DNA of 64,000 bases from DAOUAT01 sp964551735. Lineage in GTDB: Bacteria > Chloroflexota > Anaerolineae > CG2-30-64-16. The notes beneath the pieces were generated by a model, which was not told the origin of the DNA, ran no database searches, and saw only the letters and a program-made list of their open reading frames with translations. Positions 1 through 8,776 of the stretch are shown here, piece by piece. A program made the position numbers and the translations under genes. Positions within the stretch are counted from its first letter, which is position 1; each line of letters opens with the position of its first letter. The stretch covers positions 1 through 64,000 of the forward strand of contig CAZKEF010000016.1 of NCBI GenBank assembly GCA_964551735.1. Direction: 5' to 3'.

Positions 1-61
1 TGCTTCTTTGCAGTCAAGGTGACGCCTGTTCGGTTTTGCATTTGGAATTCCTGCGAGATGG

Positions 62-90
62 TTGACGGCGCGGCGGTTTTGTGATAAAGT
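62..90 (+). promoter_or_regulatory. Promoter candidate for the CHAT gene
   Basis: A TTGACG box (62-67) and a TAAAGT box (85-90) are separated by 17 bp, 56 bp before the chosen CHAT start at 146. This is a sigma-70-like match by eye only. Confidence 0.4.
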
Positions 91-145
91 AAAGTAGTAT
101 TATTTGTTTTCGATATGTAGCCCCTTAGTCACGATCGAGGTCTTC

Positions 146-1522
146 ATGCCATACCAGGACTTCAATATCGTCATCTCAGCGCAACAGGGCGGCGAATACC
201 TTGTAGCAGCTGTGGCCGAGGAGCAAGGCCGCGTAAGCGATACGTTGCCGCCCCCTGACTCGCAACTAAGGACGCAGCTCGCGCGTATTGCTGGGCTCCA
301 TGCAACCGGCGACAACGACGGGCTCGGGCTCATGCGCGATACGGGCAGCGCCCTGTTTCGCTGGCTATTGCCGCCGGCCATCGAGTCTCACCTGCGGATC
401 ACATGGGATCGGGCGCGACGACAGGGACAAGGGCTGCGCCTGCGCCTGACCATCGATGCGCCGGAGTTGGCAGCATGGCCTTGGGAGTTGCTGCACGATC
501 CCGCGCGCGACCACACCTTCGCCATCTCACCGAACACCTTGCTGGTGCGCTATTTCGATCAAGCGGCCGCGTTCGGTGGACCGGCTGACCAACGTGCTGA
601 CCTGCCGTTGGATCTGTTGCTGGTGTTGCCTGCTGCGCCGGATCTGGACCTGGAACGAGAACGGCTGAGCGTTGAGGCAGTGGCGACAGCAATGCCGGGC
701 GCGCTGCGCGTCCACGCGTTGCGGGGGGTTGTCACACGCCTAGACCTGGCCGATGCCCTGCTGCAGGGCGACTACGACATGGTGCATTTCAGCGGGCACG
801 GCGCGTTCATTGATGGCCGTGGCTACGTAGCGTTGAACAAGCCTGACGGCGCGCAGGATTGGGTCCACAGCGGTGCGCTGGCGCGGTTGGCCGTCAATCA
901 CGGGTCAATCAAACTGGTGGTGCTAAACGTATGCAGCAGCGGACAAACGGATGAGACCCGTGCTTTCCAGGGGCTGGCGCCCCAAATGGTGCGCTACGGC
1001 GTGCCGGCGGTAGTGGCGATGCAATTTCCCATCACCGATGACGCGGCAACGACATTCAGCCGCGAGTTCTACAAACGGCTGTGTACTGGCGCAGATGCGG
1101 GCCAGGTAGACGTAGCCATCACATATGCGCGCAGCATGTTGGCAGTGTTGCACCCTGACGAAATCAGTTGGGCGGCGCCGGTAGTGTACACCCACGCGCC
1201 GGACGGGGTCATCTACCACTTGCCGCGCAACGAGCACGGCACACAAGTGCTGAACCTCGGCGCGCAGCGTGCGCGGCTGGCTGCACTGGATGCCTCCCTG
1301 CAAACGAGCCGCGGCCTGGCAGAAGATTGGTTGCTGGCGGATTCCAGCGCGCTGCTTCGTTGGCGCCAGACGCTACGCCGAACAGAGGAGGCGTACCGCG
1401 CATATACTGCGGGGCCCGACATCGAGGCCCGGCAGGTGGCGCAAGCAGGCCTGACGCTAACCCAGGAACGCCTGGCCAGCCTGGAGCAGGCGCTGGCTGC
1501 GGCCCTGTCGCCAGCCGCCTAG
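146..1522 (+). CDS. CHAT-domain (caspase-like) protein
   Basis: The 458-residue protein carries a CHAT (caspase HetF associated with TPRs) peptidase-like domain. The catalytic dyad is visible as His218 in the motif HFSGHGAF and Cys263 in VLNVCSSG. The N-terminal 130 residues resemble the usual beta-rich region of stand-alone bacterial CHAT proteins (segment LAAWPWELLHD). The C-terminal 80 residues are helical and Leu/Ala/Glu-rich. The open frame extends upstream to 104, but the Met at 146 begins the family-like sequence MPYQDFNIVI. No gasdermin, TPR or other effector gene is adjacent, so substrate and partner are unknown. Its stop codon overlaps, on the opposite strand, the stop of mgtE (shared CTAG), so the two genes converge with no terminator between them. 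Confidence 0.85.
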   Translation: MPYQDFNIVISAQQGGEYLVAAVAEEQGRVSDTLPPPDSQLRTQLARIAGLHATGDNDGLGLMRDTGSALFRWLLPPAIESHLRITWDRARRQGQGLRLRLTIDAPELAAWPWELLHDPARDHTFAISPNTLLVRYFDQAAAFGGPADQRADLPLDLLLVLPAAPDLDLERERLSVEAVATAMPGALRVHALRGVVTRLDLADALLQGDYDMVHFSGHGAFIDGRGYVALNKPDGAQDWVHSGALARLAVNHGSIKLVVLNVCSSGQTDETRAFQGLAPQMVRYGVPAVVAMQFPITDDAATTFSREFYKRLCTGADAGQVDVAITYARSMLAVLHPDEISWAAPVVYTHAPDGVIYHLPRNEHGTQVLNLGAQRARLAALDASLQTSRGLAEDWLLADSSALLRWRQTLRRTEEAYRAYTAGPDIEARQVAQAGLTLTQERLASLEQALAAALSPAA

Positions 1523-2883
1523 AGACTCAGGATCAACTTGGCTACGCTGAGGTAAATCAGCAAACCGGTCGCGTCCACCAGGGTGCTCATCAACGGGCCG
1601 GATACCAGCGCCGGGTCAACGCGCAACCGAGTGGCCAGTAGCGGCAGCAGTGAGCCCACCATCGTGGCCCAGATGACGACCAGCAGCAACGAGACAGCTA
1701 CTGCCAAGGCGACTTGCGATCCCGTGCCCCACAACAGCGCGCGCCCCAGGCCAAACAGCGCCATCATGGCGCCCAGCAGTATGCCGACGCGGAATTCGTG
1801 CCACAACACTGCCAGCCCATCCCACAGACGGATGTCACCCGTCGCAATGCCCCGGATGACGATGGTCGTTGTCTGCGTGCCGGCATTGCCACCGGTGCCG
1901 ATCAAAAGCGGAATAAAAAACGACAGGGCCACCACGGTTTCCAGCTCCACAGTGAAGACGCGCATTACAGTGCCGGTCAACGTGCCGGTCAGGAACAGCA
2001 ACAGCAGCCACCCCAATCGCCTGCGCGCCATACCCAGCACCGATGTCTCCAGGTAAGGCGCCTCAAGCGGCGTGGAACCGCCCAGGCGCTGAATGTCCTC
2101 AGTAACCTCCTCCTCCACCGTGGCCACAAAATCATCGTGGGTGATGATGCCCAGCAACTTGCCCGCCTCATCCACCACGGGCAACGACAGCAAGTCGTAA
2201 CGGGACATCAATTTCGCCGCTACCTCGCGGTCGTCATGTGCAAGCACGTTGATGACTTCTGTCTCCATCACGCTTTCAATCGTGGCTGTAGGCGTTGCCC
2301 GAAGCAGGCGATATAGGTTAACCACGCCGCGCAGAATGCCGGCCGCATCTACTACATAGAGGTTGTACAAGGTCTCGGCGCCCTCACTCGGCGCCATCTG
2401 ACGCACAGCTTCCAGGGCTTCTGCCACACGCATGCGCCGCCTCAGCACTAGGAAGTCGGTCGTCATCAAGCCGCCTGCGCTTTCGTCCGCATGCAAGAGC
2501 AAAGGCCGCACCTCATCGGAGTCTTCCAGCGTGCTCAGGATGGCCTCGGCGCGTTCATCGGGCAGATCACCCAACAAGTCAGCCGCCTCGTCCGGTTCCA
2601 TCTCATCGATGATACGCGCCAGATCGGCATCGGATAGGGATTCAGCCAGGTCGGCTGCTTCCTGATCCTCCAACTCCTCAAGAATGTCCGCCGAATCTTC
2701 CACCGACAGATTGGGCAGCAAGCTGGCCTGGTCTTCATCGCGCAATTCCGAGAAGACCTCGGCCTGGTCAGCAGGCCGTAACGCTTCCAGGATTGCCACG
2801 GCCTGAGCCTGGTCACCGTGCTCCAGCGCGGCCCGCACCAGCTTCAACACATCTTCAACGCCGAGTTTAAATACTCGCTCCAT
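1519..2883 (-). CDS. mgtE: Magnesium transporter MgtE
   Basis: The 454-residue protein has the MgtE order: an acidic helical MgtE N domain (residues about 1-130, with EPDEAADLLGDLP), a CBS pair (about 135-255) and a five-helix membrane domain with the GTGGNAGTQ signature. MgtE is a Mg2+ channel/transporter of the inner membrane gated by cytosolic Mg2+ through the N and CBS domains. The frame stays open to 3108, but the Met at 2883 follows a GGAGG at good spacing and begins the conserved N domain. The extra upstream frame is non-homologous leader. A strong promoter lies at 3339-3366, giving an untranslated leader of about 450 nt with several hairpins, which suggests RNA-level control. Confidence 0.93.
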   Translation of the reverse strand: MERVFKLGVEDVLKLVRAALEHGDQAQAVAILEALRPADQAEVFSELRDEDQASLLPNLSVEDSADILEELEDQEAADLAESLSDADLARIIDEMEPDEAADLLGDLPDERAEAILSTLEDSDEVRPLLLHADESAGGLMTTDFLVLRRRMRVAEALEAVRQMAPSEGAETLYNLYVVDAAGILRGVVNLYRLLRATPTATIESVMETEVINVLAHDDREVAAKLMSRYDLLSLPVVDEAGKLLGIITHDDFVATVEEEVTEDIQRLGGSTPLEAPYLETSVLGMARRRLGWLLLLFLTGTLTGTVMRVFTVELETVVALSFFIPLLIGTGGNAGTQTTTIVIRGIATGDIRLWDGLAVLWHEFRVGILLGAMMALFGLGRALLWGTGSQVALAVAVSLLLVVIWATMVGSLLPLLATRLRVDPALVSGPLMSTLVDATGLLIYLSVAKLILSL

Positions 2884-3332
2884 AAGCCTGCCTCCGATCG
2901 CGCCCAGCCGCCTGGCCTCGGCGCACATAGCCGGCCAGGGTTTGGGTGGACACATCAGCAACACCACGTGGCCCGCAGCGAAGCGCAACAAAGCGCGCAT
3001 CACAGACGCCAACTGGCGCTGACGACACCGGTATTCGCTATTCGTCTTGACAGCAGGAGCGTTCGAAGTTGCCGGCTCACCTTCGCATGGGTGAACCGGC
3101 CCGGGCACAGCAGATCAGGCCCGAATGAGGTTCAGTGCGAAGAGCGTCACCATGACGCGAGAGCCGACAGGGCGCCGGCTGCTGTATTGCGTTGTGCCGC
3201 CGGTCTTATGCGTAAACCGGTCAGCCTCGATACTACTATCAGGTTGTATGTCTGTGTCCATAACCCTTAAAGTATTGTCCTTGGAGCTGAGCTCCGTCTG
3301 AAGTCGTCACACCACAATGCTACATCAAAGCA
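2884..3332 (-). promoter_or_regulatory. Long structured 5' leader of mgtE
   Basis: No gene is supported in the roughly 450 bases between the predicted transcription start (about 3332) and the mgtE start. On the minus strand it holds several hairpins. The clearest, at 3071-3100, has an 11-bp stem (GCCGGCTCACC against GGTGAACCGGC, one G-U pair). Another is at 3200-3223 (GCCGGTC/ACCGGTC arms). mgtE genes elsewhere are often controlled by M-box riboswitches. I compared by eye with the M-box core (GGTGAGGCTCC, GACGCCAAT) and did not find it in the right order, so the class is unknown. Confidence 0.4.
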
Positions 3333-3338
3333 AGGTCT

Positions 3339-3366
3339 ATTTTACCCCGCGCCAGGGGGATGTCAA
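3339..3366 (-). promoter_or_regulatory. Promoter of mgtE
   Basis: On the minus strand TTGACA (3361-3366) and TAAAAT (3339-3344) are spaced by 16 bp. The -35 box lies at the last codons and stop of murE, so mgtE can be transcribed independently of the upstream operon. Confidence 0.6.
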
Positions 3367-3367
3367 A

Positions 3368-5002
3368 TCACGCGTCCCAGGTCGGCAAATAAAACGGCGG
3401 TTCGGCCGGCGCGCGCCCCAACTCTACATCCAGCGCCCAGTGCAGCGCAGCCTGATCTCGCCAGGGGTGCTCCACCGTGCCGAAGCACATGGATTGCTCG
3501 TGACCTTTGCCGCAGACGAGCACCACGTCGCCGGCCCGCGCCCGGCTGACTGCATATAGGATGGCCCGTTGGCGATCAGGGATGCGCACGAAGTGCTCGC
3601 CTTCGTGCCGGCCGGCCATTGTCATGGCGTCCGCGGTCTCAGCAAGGATATCATCGAGGGCTTCGGTCCGGGGGTCTTCGGCCGTGATCACGCTCAGGTC
3701 GGCGAGCCGGGCAGCCACTTCGCCCATCAACCGGCGTTTGGCCTGGTCGCGCAGGCCCGCGCTGCCGAAGACGACGATGAGCCGGCCGCGGGGCGCCGCC
3801 AACTCGCGCCCGGTCTCCAAGGCCCGCGCCAGGGCATTGGGCGTGTGCGCGAAATCTACGATGGCTGCGAACGATTGCCCGCGGTCAATGCGCTCCATCC
3901 GGCCCGACACGCCCGTCAGGGCCCGCACGCCGGCCTGGATAGCAGAGCATGGGATGCCCAACGCCAGCGCTGCGCCCGCAGCAGCCAACACGTTCGAGAT
4001 ATTAAACGCACCAACCAATGGCGTGATCGCAGGACAAGGAGGCGGACTCGCCCCTCGTTTTGCAGACTCGATCACCAGATCAAAGGCCATGCCTTTGGGT
4101 GTATGCCGGACCTGGGCCGCAGTGAGATAGGTAACACGCTCCTGCGGCAAGGTTGAATCTGGCTGCCCCGGCGCCGAGCCGATGCCGTAGAAGACATAGC
4201 GCTCGGCCGGGATGGCGGCCAGGAAAGCAAAGGAGCCGTCATCGCGATTCAGCACGGCAGTCTTAAGTAAGCCTGAGAACCCCGGTTTCTCGGAGAAACC
4301 GGGGTTCTGCTGACTTAAGGAGCGAAACAGCATCGCCTTGGCGTCCCGATACGCCTCATAGCTGCCGTGGTAATCCAGGTGCTCATGGGTGATGTTGGTA
4401 ACAACAGCCACATCGAACGCACATCCAGTCACCCGGTGCTGCGCCAGGCCGTGTGAGGTCGTCTCCAGCACCGCGATCTCGGCGCCGGCGTCGCGCATCT
4501 GCGCCAGATAGTGCTGGATGTCGGGCGCGTCTGGGGTGGTGGTGTGCAACCCGGTGTCGTAGGTCCGGTCACCGATCACCGCGTTGACGGTGCTGATCAG
4601 CCCGACCCGGCGGCCAGCCGCGGCCAATATGCCGTGCAGCAGATTGGCGGTGGTGGTCTTACCGTCGGTGCCGGTGATGCCGACCAGCACCATGTCCCGG
4701 CTGGGATGCCCTTCCCGCGTTGCACTGAGCCAGGCCAGCGCAACGCGACCATCGCGCACCTGGGCATAGGGCACAGGCAGGCCGGGCGGGGGCGGCTGCT
4801 CGCCGACGATGGCCACGGCACCGCGGCCTATGGCGTCGGGGATGAAGCGGTGAATATCCGTTCCGACGCCCCGGTACGCGACAAACAACGCGCCAGGGAT
4901 CACCTGGCGCGAGTCTGAAACAATGTGGCTGATCGCAATATCCGGGTCACCAACAACGGCAAGCAGCCCCGGCTGGTCGGCCAACAGACATGTGAGCTTC
5001 AT
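3368..5002 (-). CDS. murE: UDP-MurNAc-tripeptide ligase (MurE-type)
   Basis: The 544-residue Mur ligase adds the third amino acid to UDP-MurNAc-dipeptide in the cytoplasm. It shows the MurE N-terminal uridine-binding domain (SDSRQVIPGALFVA), the ATP loop GITGTDGKTTT (about 108-118), the NITHEHLDYHG metal/ATP region and the C-terminal CGKGHEQ. The third-residue selectivity motif, DNPR in meso-DAP enzymes, reads EDPR near residue 440, so the amino acid added cannot be assumed. A 58-bp palindrome (4262-4319) is inserted in frame at residues about 228-247, in the variable stretch after the conserved LFRSL segment. The start lies 6 bp after the stop of the zinc-ribbon gene, so the two are probably co-transcribed. 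Confidence 0.9.
   Translation of the reverse strand: MKLTCLLADQPGLLAVVGDPDIAISHIVSDSRQVIPGALFVAYRGVGTDIHRFIPDAIGRGAVAIVGEQPPPPGLPVPYAQVRDGRVALAWLSATREGHPSRDMVLVGITGTDGKTTTANLLHGILAAAGRRVGLISTVNAVIGDRTYDTGLHTTTPDAPDIQHYLAQMRDAGAEIAVLETTSHGLAQHRVTGCAFDVAVVTNITHEHLDYHGSYEAYRDAKAMLFRSLSQQNPGFSEKPGFSGLLKTAVLNRDDGSFAFLAAIPAERYVFYGIGSAPGQPDSTLPQERVTYLTAAQVRHTPKGMAFDLVIESAKRGASPPPCPAITPLVGAFNISNVLAAAGAALALGIPCSAIQAGVRALTGVSGRMERIDRGQSFAAIVDFAHTPNALARALETGRELAAPRGRLIVVFGSAGLRDQAKRRLMGEVAARLADLSVITAEDPRTEALDDILAETADAMTMAGRHEGEHFVRIPDRQRAILYAVSRARAGDVVLVCGKGHEQSMCFGTVEHPWRDQAALHWALDVELGRAPAEPPFYLPTWDA
4262..4319. repeat. 58-bp palindromic element inside murE
   Basis: The outer arms are CTTAAGT and ACTTAAG; the inner arms GAGAACCCCGGTTTCT and AGAAACCGGGGTTCT meet around a CGG loop. 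It is translated in frame within murE (residues include NPGFSEKPGFSG). Both the symmetry and the sharp boundaries point to an inserted palindromic repeat. Confidence 0.85.
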
Positions 5003-5008
5003 GCGCTC

Positions 5009-5542
5009 CTATGTGGACCTGGCGCGTGCCGAAGTGGCGTGGCGCGCGCCTCCGTGTGTTGTGTAAATACGCAGCCCCCGCCAAGTGCATTCCCTGTTTG
5101 CACATCGAAACCGTCTTACCGGCACAAACGCGCTGATGACATGATCGAACCAGGTACGATGCACCCGATGAAGCGGGCCCCGGCACTTGGGGCACACCTG
5201 CGCGCTAAGGGCTGGGTTATGAAACAGCCGCCACCGCATGCGCAGCACAATGGCAACGACTGCGCCCACCACTAGCACAAACCCGACGGCATCAGACAGC
5301 GTGATGCGCGCCAACCACGCCAGGACAGCTTCGCCGAACCGGCCAGCGCCGCGTAGAACGCCCTGCGCCAACTCGATAATCCGGCCAACCATGCTGCGGC
5401 GGATGCTTGCACGGCTGAAGATCAAAAACAACCCCAGCGCAACCACCGCTAACCAGACGATCTCAAACCAATAGCGACGCAGAAACAGCTGTAGCCGATC
5501 AGGCCGCCGACGCGAGCGCCGCCTACGTGAACTCTCCGCCAT
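5009..5542 (-). CDS. Membrane protein with C-terminal zinc ribbon, unknown function
   Basis: The 177-residue protein begins with a very basic stretch (ESSRRRRSRRRPDRL), then a hydrophobic segment (FEIVWLAVVALGLFLIF), a second membrane segment (VGFVLVVGAVVAIVL), and a C-terminal CPKC...CANREC zinc-ribbon-like region with more His and Trp. The Met at 5542 is preferred because GAGGAG precedes it; the longer frame would run into nuoN. It sits 49 bp after nuoN and 6 bp before murE, probably a distal gene of the nuo operon. I do not recognise a function. The ribbon resembles those of small rubredoxin-like or RNA-binding adaptors, but no name is justified. Confidence 0.7.
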   Translation of the reverse strand: MAESSRRRRSRRRPDRLQLFLRRYWFEIVWLAVVALGLFLIFSRASIRRSMVGRIIELAQGVLRGAGRFGEAVLAWLARITLSDAVGFVLVVGAVVAIVLRMRWRLFHNPALSAQVCPKCRGPLHRVHRTWFDHVISAFVPVRRFRCANRECTWRGLRIYTTHGGARHATSARARST

Positions 5543-5591
5543 GACTCCTCGGGCTTCGTGTTCAGAGATAACAGGGAAGTCGCCAGTGACC

Positions 5592-7085
5592 CTAACGTAG
5601 CGCTGCCAACAAGACCTTGGCCGATTCCGATGCCCAGGCAATGAACGGGCCCGGCAGCAGGCCCAACAACACCGTCACGACTGCGGTGACAGCCAGCGTC
5701 ACCTGCAAGGGCCTGGATACCATGATAGCTTCAGCTGGTTCGTCAGCCGGCGTGAAGAACATATAACGAACAATATTCAAGTAGTAGAACGCGGCCACCA
5801 CGCTGTTCACCGCCGCGATGGCAACCAGGATCCACATCTGGCGTTGCACGGCCGCGCCAAACACGAAGAACTTGCCGATGAAGCCGCCGGTAGGCGGGAT
5901 GCCGGCCAGCGAAAGCAGGAAAATCAACAGCAGCGCGGCCAGCCACGGCGCCCGGCGCACCAACCCAGCGTAGTCCTTCAAAGTCACTTTGCCCGTCGCC
6001 GCCTCGATGGCCGTGACCACGGCAAAGGCGCCCATGTTGGTGAACAGGTAGGCCAACAGGTAGATCAGCACGCCGTTGATGCCCGTAAAGGTGCGCCGCG
6101 GATCAGCCAACACGGCCGCGACCCCGATGACAATGTAACCGGCCTGCGCAATGGAGGAATAAGCCAGCAGGCGCTTGATATTGGTCTGCCGCAACGCGGT
6201 CAGGTTGCCTAGGCTCATGGAGACGACCGCGACAGCAACCAGCAGGGAGATCCACTGGGCTGCGCTGGCGGCCTGCCCCAGCCCTACCAGGAAGACACGC
6301 ATCAGGATGGCGAAGCCAGTGGCCTTGGAGGCGGTGGACAGGAACGCTGTGACCGGCGTCGGCGCACCTTCGTAGGTGTCAGGCGCCCACTGGTGGAACG
6401 GCACCAAGCTCGTCTTGAAGCCGAAGCCGGCCAGCAGCATGATGATGGCGGGAGTGACCAGCCAGGCCAGCTCGCCCTGCGGCTTGCTGCGCAGCGCCTG
6501 CCCAAGCACGGCCAGGTCGGTCGTGCCGGTGGCCCCGTAAAGCAGCGACATGCCGTAGAGCATCACCGCCGAGGCCGTGGCGCCGTAGAGGAAATACTTC
6601 AGCGCAGCCTCGCCCGACTTCTTGTCCTCGCGCAGATAGCCGGCCAGCACATAGCTGGTAATGCTGAGGAACTCTATGCTCAGGTAGATCAGCACCAGGT
6701 TGACGGCGCTCACGGCCAGGCTGATGGCTAGGCCGGTGATCAACAGGAAAGCGTAGAACTCGCCGCCATAAGGCGTCCGGCCGCGCAGATACGGCGCCGC
6801 GGTCAGGATCACCAACGCGATGCCGAGCAGGGCCAACGCCTTGAAAAAGACCGAGAACGGGTCGGCGCTGAGCATAGTGGCGACCTGCGTGTTTGCGCCC
6901 AGGGTAGGCAGCAGCCCCAGCCCTGCAACAACCAGCACAGCCAATGCGATATACGGCAGCGCTGCGCTGCGCCGCCCATCGCCTGATCGGGCCTTGCTCC
7001 AGATCGCATCCAATACGAACACCAGGGCCGCGCCGAGCAACAGGATCAACTCGGGCAGGAGGTACGATAGGTCATTCAGGTTCAA
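5592..7085 (-). CDS. nuoN: Complex I membrane subunit N (copy 1)
   Basis: NuoN is one of three antiporter-like proton-pumping subunits of NADH:quinone oxidoreductase. The 497-residue product is strongly hydrophobic and has the family segments VNLVLIYLSIEFLSITSYVL, SGEAALKYFLYGA, APFHQW-type PFHQWAPDTYEG, and LAGIPPTGGFIGK. It is the last subunit gene of the minus-strand membrane-arm cluster. It differs clearly in sequence from copy 2 (28277-29725), so this is an old paralogue and not a recent duplication. Confidence 0.96.
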   Translation of the reverse strand: MNLNDLSYLLPELILLLGAALVFVLDAIWSKARSGDGRRSAALPYIALAVLVVAGLGLLPTLGANTQVATMLSADPFSVFFKALALLGIALVILTAAPYLRGRTPYGGEFYAFLLITGLAISLAVSAVNLVLIYLSIEFLSITSYVLAGYLREDKKSGEAALKYFLYGATASAVMLYGMSLLYGATGTTDLAVLGQALRSKPQGELAWLVTPAIIMLLAGFGFKTSLVPFHQWAPDTYEGAPTPVTAFLSTASKATGFAILMRVFLVGLGQAASAAQWISLLVAVAVVSMSLGNLTALRQTNIKRLLAYSSIAQAGYIVIGVAAVLADPRRTFTGINGVLIYLLAYLFTNMGAFAVVTAIEAATGKVTLKDYAGLVRRAPWLAALLLIFLLSLAGIPPTGGFIGKFFVFGAAVQRQMWILVAIAAVNSVVAAFYYLNIVRYMFFTPADEPAEAIMVSRPLQVTLAVTAVVTVLLGLLPGPFIAWASESAKVLLAALR

Positions 7086-7096
7086 AGTGGGCCTCC

Positions 7097-7160
7097 CGTA
7101 TTACGTGTTGCGTATTGTGTACTGCCTCACGCATCACGTATCACGTCTCACGTCTGACGC
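7097..7160. repeat. Word palindrome between nuoM1 and nuoN1
   Basis: The left arm is built from variants of TTACGTG/TTGCGTA, and the right arm from CACGCATCACGTATCACG-like words that are roughly the reverse complement. It fills nearly all of the nuoM-nuoN spacer. Confidence 0.7.
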
Positions 7161-8740
7161 TATTTGCCAGCCAATCCACTCATCAATGCCACAAACGTCG
7201 TATTGAAGAAGTTCAGGATCGGCGCGGGGTAGACGCCGAAGAAGATCATGAAGGCAACCAGCGGCCAGAGCGTGACCTTCTCGAAGAACGCCACATCCTT
7301 CGGCTCGTGCAACTCAGCGCCGGTCTCGACATCGCTCCAGTGCGTGATCTTGTGCGGGTCATATTGGCCTAGGAACGTGTACTGCACGATCTTCCACAGG
7401 ATATACGCTGCGGTCAGCACGATGCCGATCACGCCCAGGATGGCCCACACCGGCACGATCTCGAACGCGCCCCGAAACACGAAGAGCTCGCTCCAGAAGC
7501 CGGCCAGGCCGGGCAGGCCCAAAGAGGTGAACGCGGTGACTGCGAAAAGGCCGTAATAGTAGGGCAGCTTGGACGAGAACCCACCGAACATCTTCAGGTC
7601 ACGCAGGTGCGCCCGCTCGTAGATCACGCCGACCAGGAAGAACAGGGCGCCGGTGCTGAGGCCGTGGGTGAACATCTGCATGGCCGCGCCGTTGAGCGCC
7701 ATGGCGCTTGCGTCTATCTTGGTCGCGTCGCCGATCACGGTGGCCGCAGCGCCCACGCCCAACAGCACGTAGCCCATGTGGCTCACCGACGAGTACGCGA
7801 TCAGCCGCTTGAGATCCCACTGCGCCATGGACACCAGCGCGCCGTAGACGATGGAGATCACGCCCAGGATGACGATCACCAACGCGTAACGTTTGGCCGC
7901 CTCGGGGAAGACCGGCAGCGCGATGCGCAGGATGCCGTAAGCGCCCAGCTTCAGCAGCACGCCGGCCAGGATGACCGAACCGGCGGTCGGCGCGGCGGTG
8001 TGGGCGTCGGGCAACCAAGTGTGGAACGGCCAGCTCGGCACCTTGATGGCGAAGGCCACGAAGAAGGCGAAGAACGCCAGGCCCGAAAGCAGCACGTTGC
8101 CGGCAAACGGCCGAACCTGCGCAGCCTCCACGATGTCAAACGTGCCGGTGGTGAAGTAGATCGCGAGGATCGCCAGCAGCATGAACACCGATCCGGCCAG
8201 GGTGTAGAGGAAGAATTTGATGGCCGAGTACTGGGGCCGGTCCTTCGGCTGGCCCCAGATGCCGATCAAGAAATACATCGGCACCAGGCCGATCTCCCAG
8301 AACACATAGAACAAGACCAGGTCGAGCGCGACGAACACGCCCAGCATGCCCATTTCCAGCAGCAGGAACAGGAAGAAAAACTCCCGCACCCGCACCTTGA
8401 TCGTCCTGGCCGAGTACCATAGGCCCAGCGTGGTCAGGAACGTGGTCAGGAAGATCAGCGGTACGCTCAGTCCATCCACGCCCATGTGATAGCTGATGTT
8501 GAGCGCAGGGATCCAGCGCGCCTTGACCTCAAACTGGAACCCGGCGATGCCCTGGTTGTAGGCAAACCAGAGCCAGATGGCGAGGCCCAGGGGCAACAGG
8601 CTGAGCGCGATGGCACCCTTCTTGATCAGATCTTCCTCGCGCGCCTTATCCAACTTCAGCCACTTGCCCCACGGCAGCAGCGTGAGGATGGCGCCGACGA
8701 GCGGGACGAAAGTAATGATGGTCAAAAGTGATTGGGTCAT
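7160..8740 (-). CDS. nuoM: Complex I membrane subunit M (copy 1)
   Basis: The 526-residue antiporter-like subunit has hallmark NuoM segments: YHMGVDGLSVPLIFLTTF, DLVLFYVFWEIGLVPMYFLIGIWG (the essential Glu of FWE), KVPSWPFHTWLPDAHTAAPT and GLPGLAGFWSE. The C-terminal end abuts the word palindrome in the nuoM-nuoN spacer. Only 36 bp separate it from nuoL1 upstream. Confidence 0.96.
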   Translation of the reverse strand: MTQSLLTIITFVPLVGAILTLLPWGKWLKLDKAREEDLIKKGAIALSLLPLGLAIWLWFAYNQGIAGFQFEVKARWIPALNISYHMGVDGLSVPLIFLTTFLTTLGLWYSARTIKVRVREFFFLFLLLEMGMLGVFVALDLVLFYVFWEIGLVPMYFLIGIWGQPKDRPQYSAIKFFLYTLAGSVFMLLAILAIYFTTGTFDIVEAAQVRPFAGNVLLSGLAFFAFFVAFAIKVPSWPFHTWLPDAHTAAPTAGSVILAGVLLKLGAYGILRIALPVFPEAAKRYALVIVILGVISIVYGALVSMAQWDLKRLIAYSSVSHMGYVLLGVGAAATVIGDATKIDASAMALNGAAMQMFTHGLSTGALFFLVGVIYERAHLRDLKMFGGFSSKLPYYYGLFAVTAFTSLGLPGLAGFWSELFVFRGAFEIVPVWAILGVIGIVLTAAYILWKIVQYTFLGQYDPHKITHWSDVETGAELHEPKDVAFFEKVTLWPLVAFMIFFGVYPAPILNFFNTTFVALMSGLAGK

Positions 8741-8776
8741 GAATACAAACCTCCGAGTAACTTCGGATCAGATTCC

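Noticed and set aside
923..1303. Antisense open frame over the CHAT gene, and many similar long antisense frames over nuo genes
   Set aside because: GC-rich codon bias opens antisense frames; none has homology-like sequence or a ribosome site.
2884..3108. N-terminal extension of MgtE up to 3108
   Set aside because: Not like the MgtE N domain and lies over predicted hairpins; ATG 2883 has a GGAGG.
2884..3332. M-box riboswitch before mgtE
   Set aside because: Core M-box sequences were not found in order; kept only as an unclassified leader.
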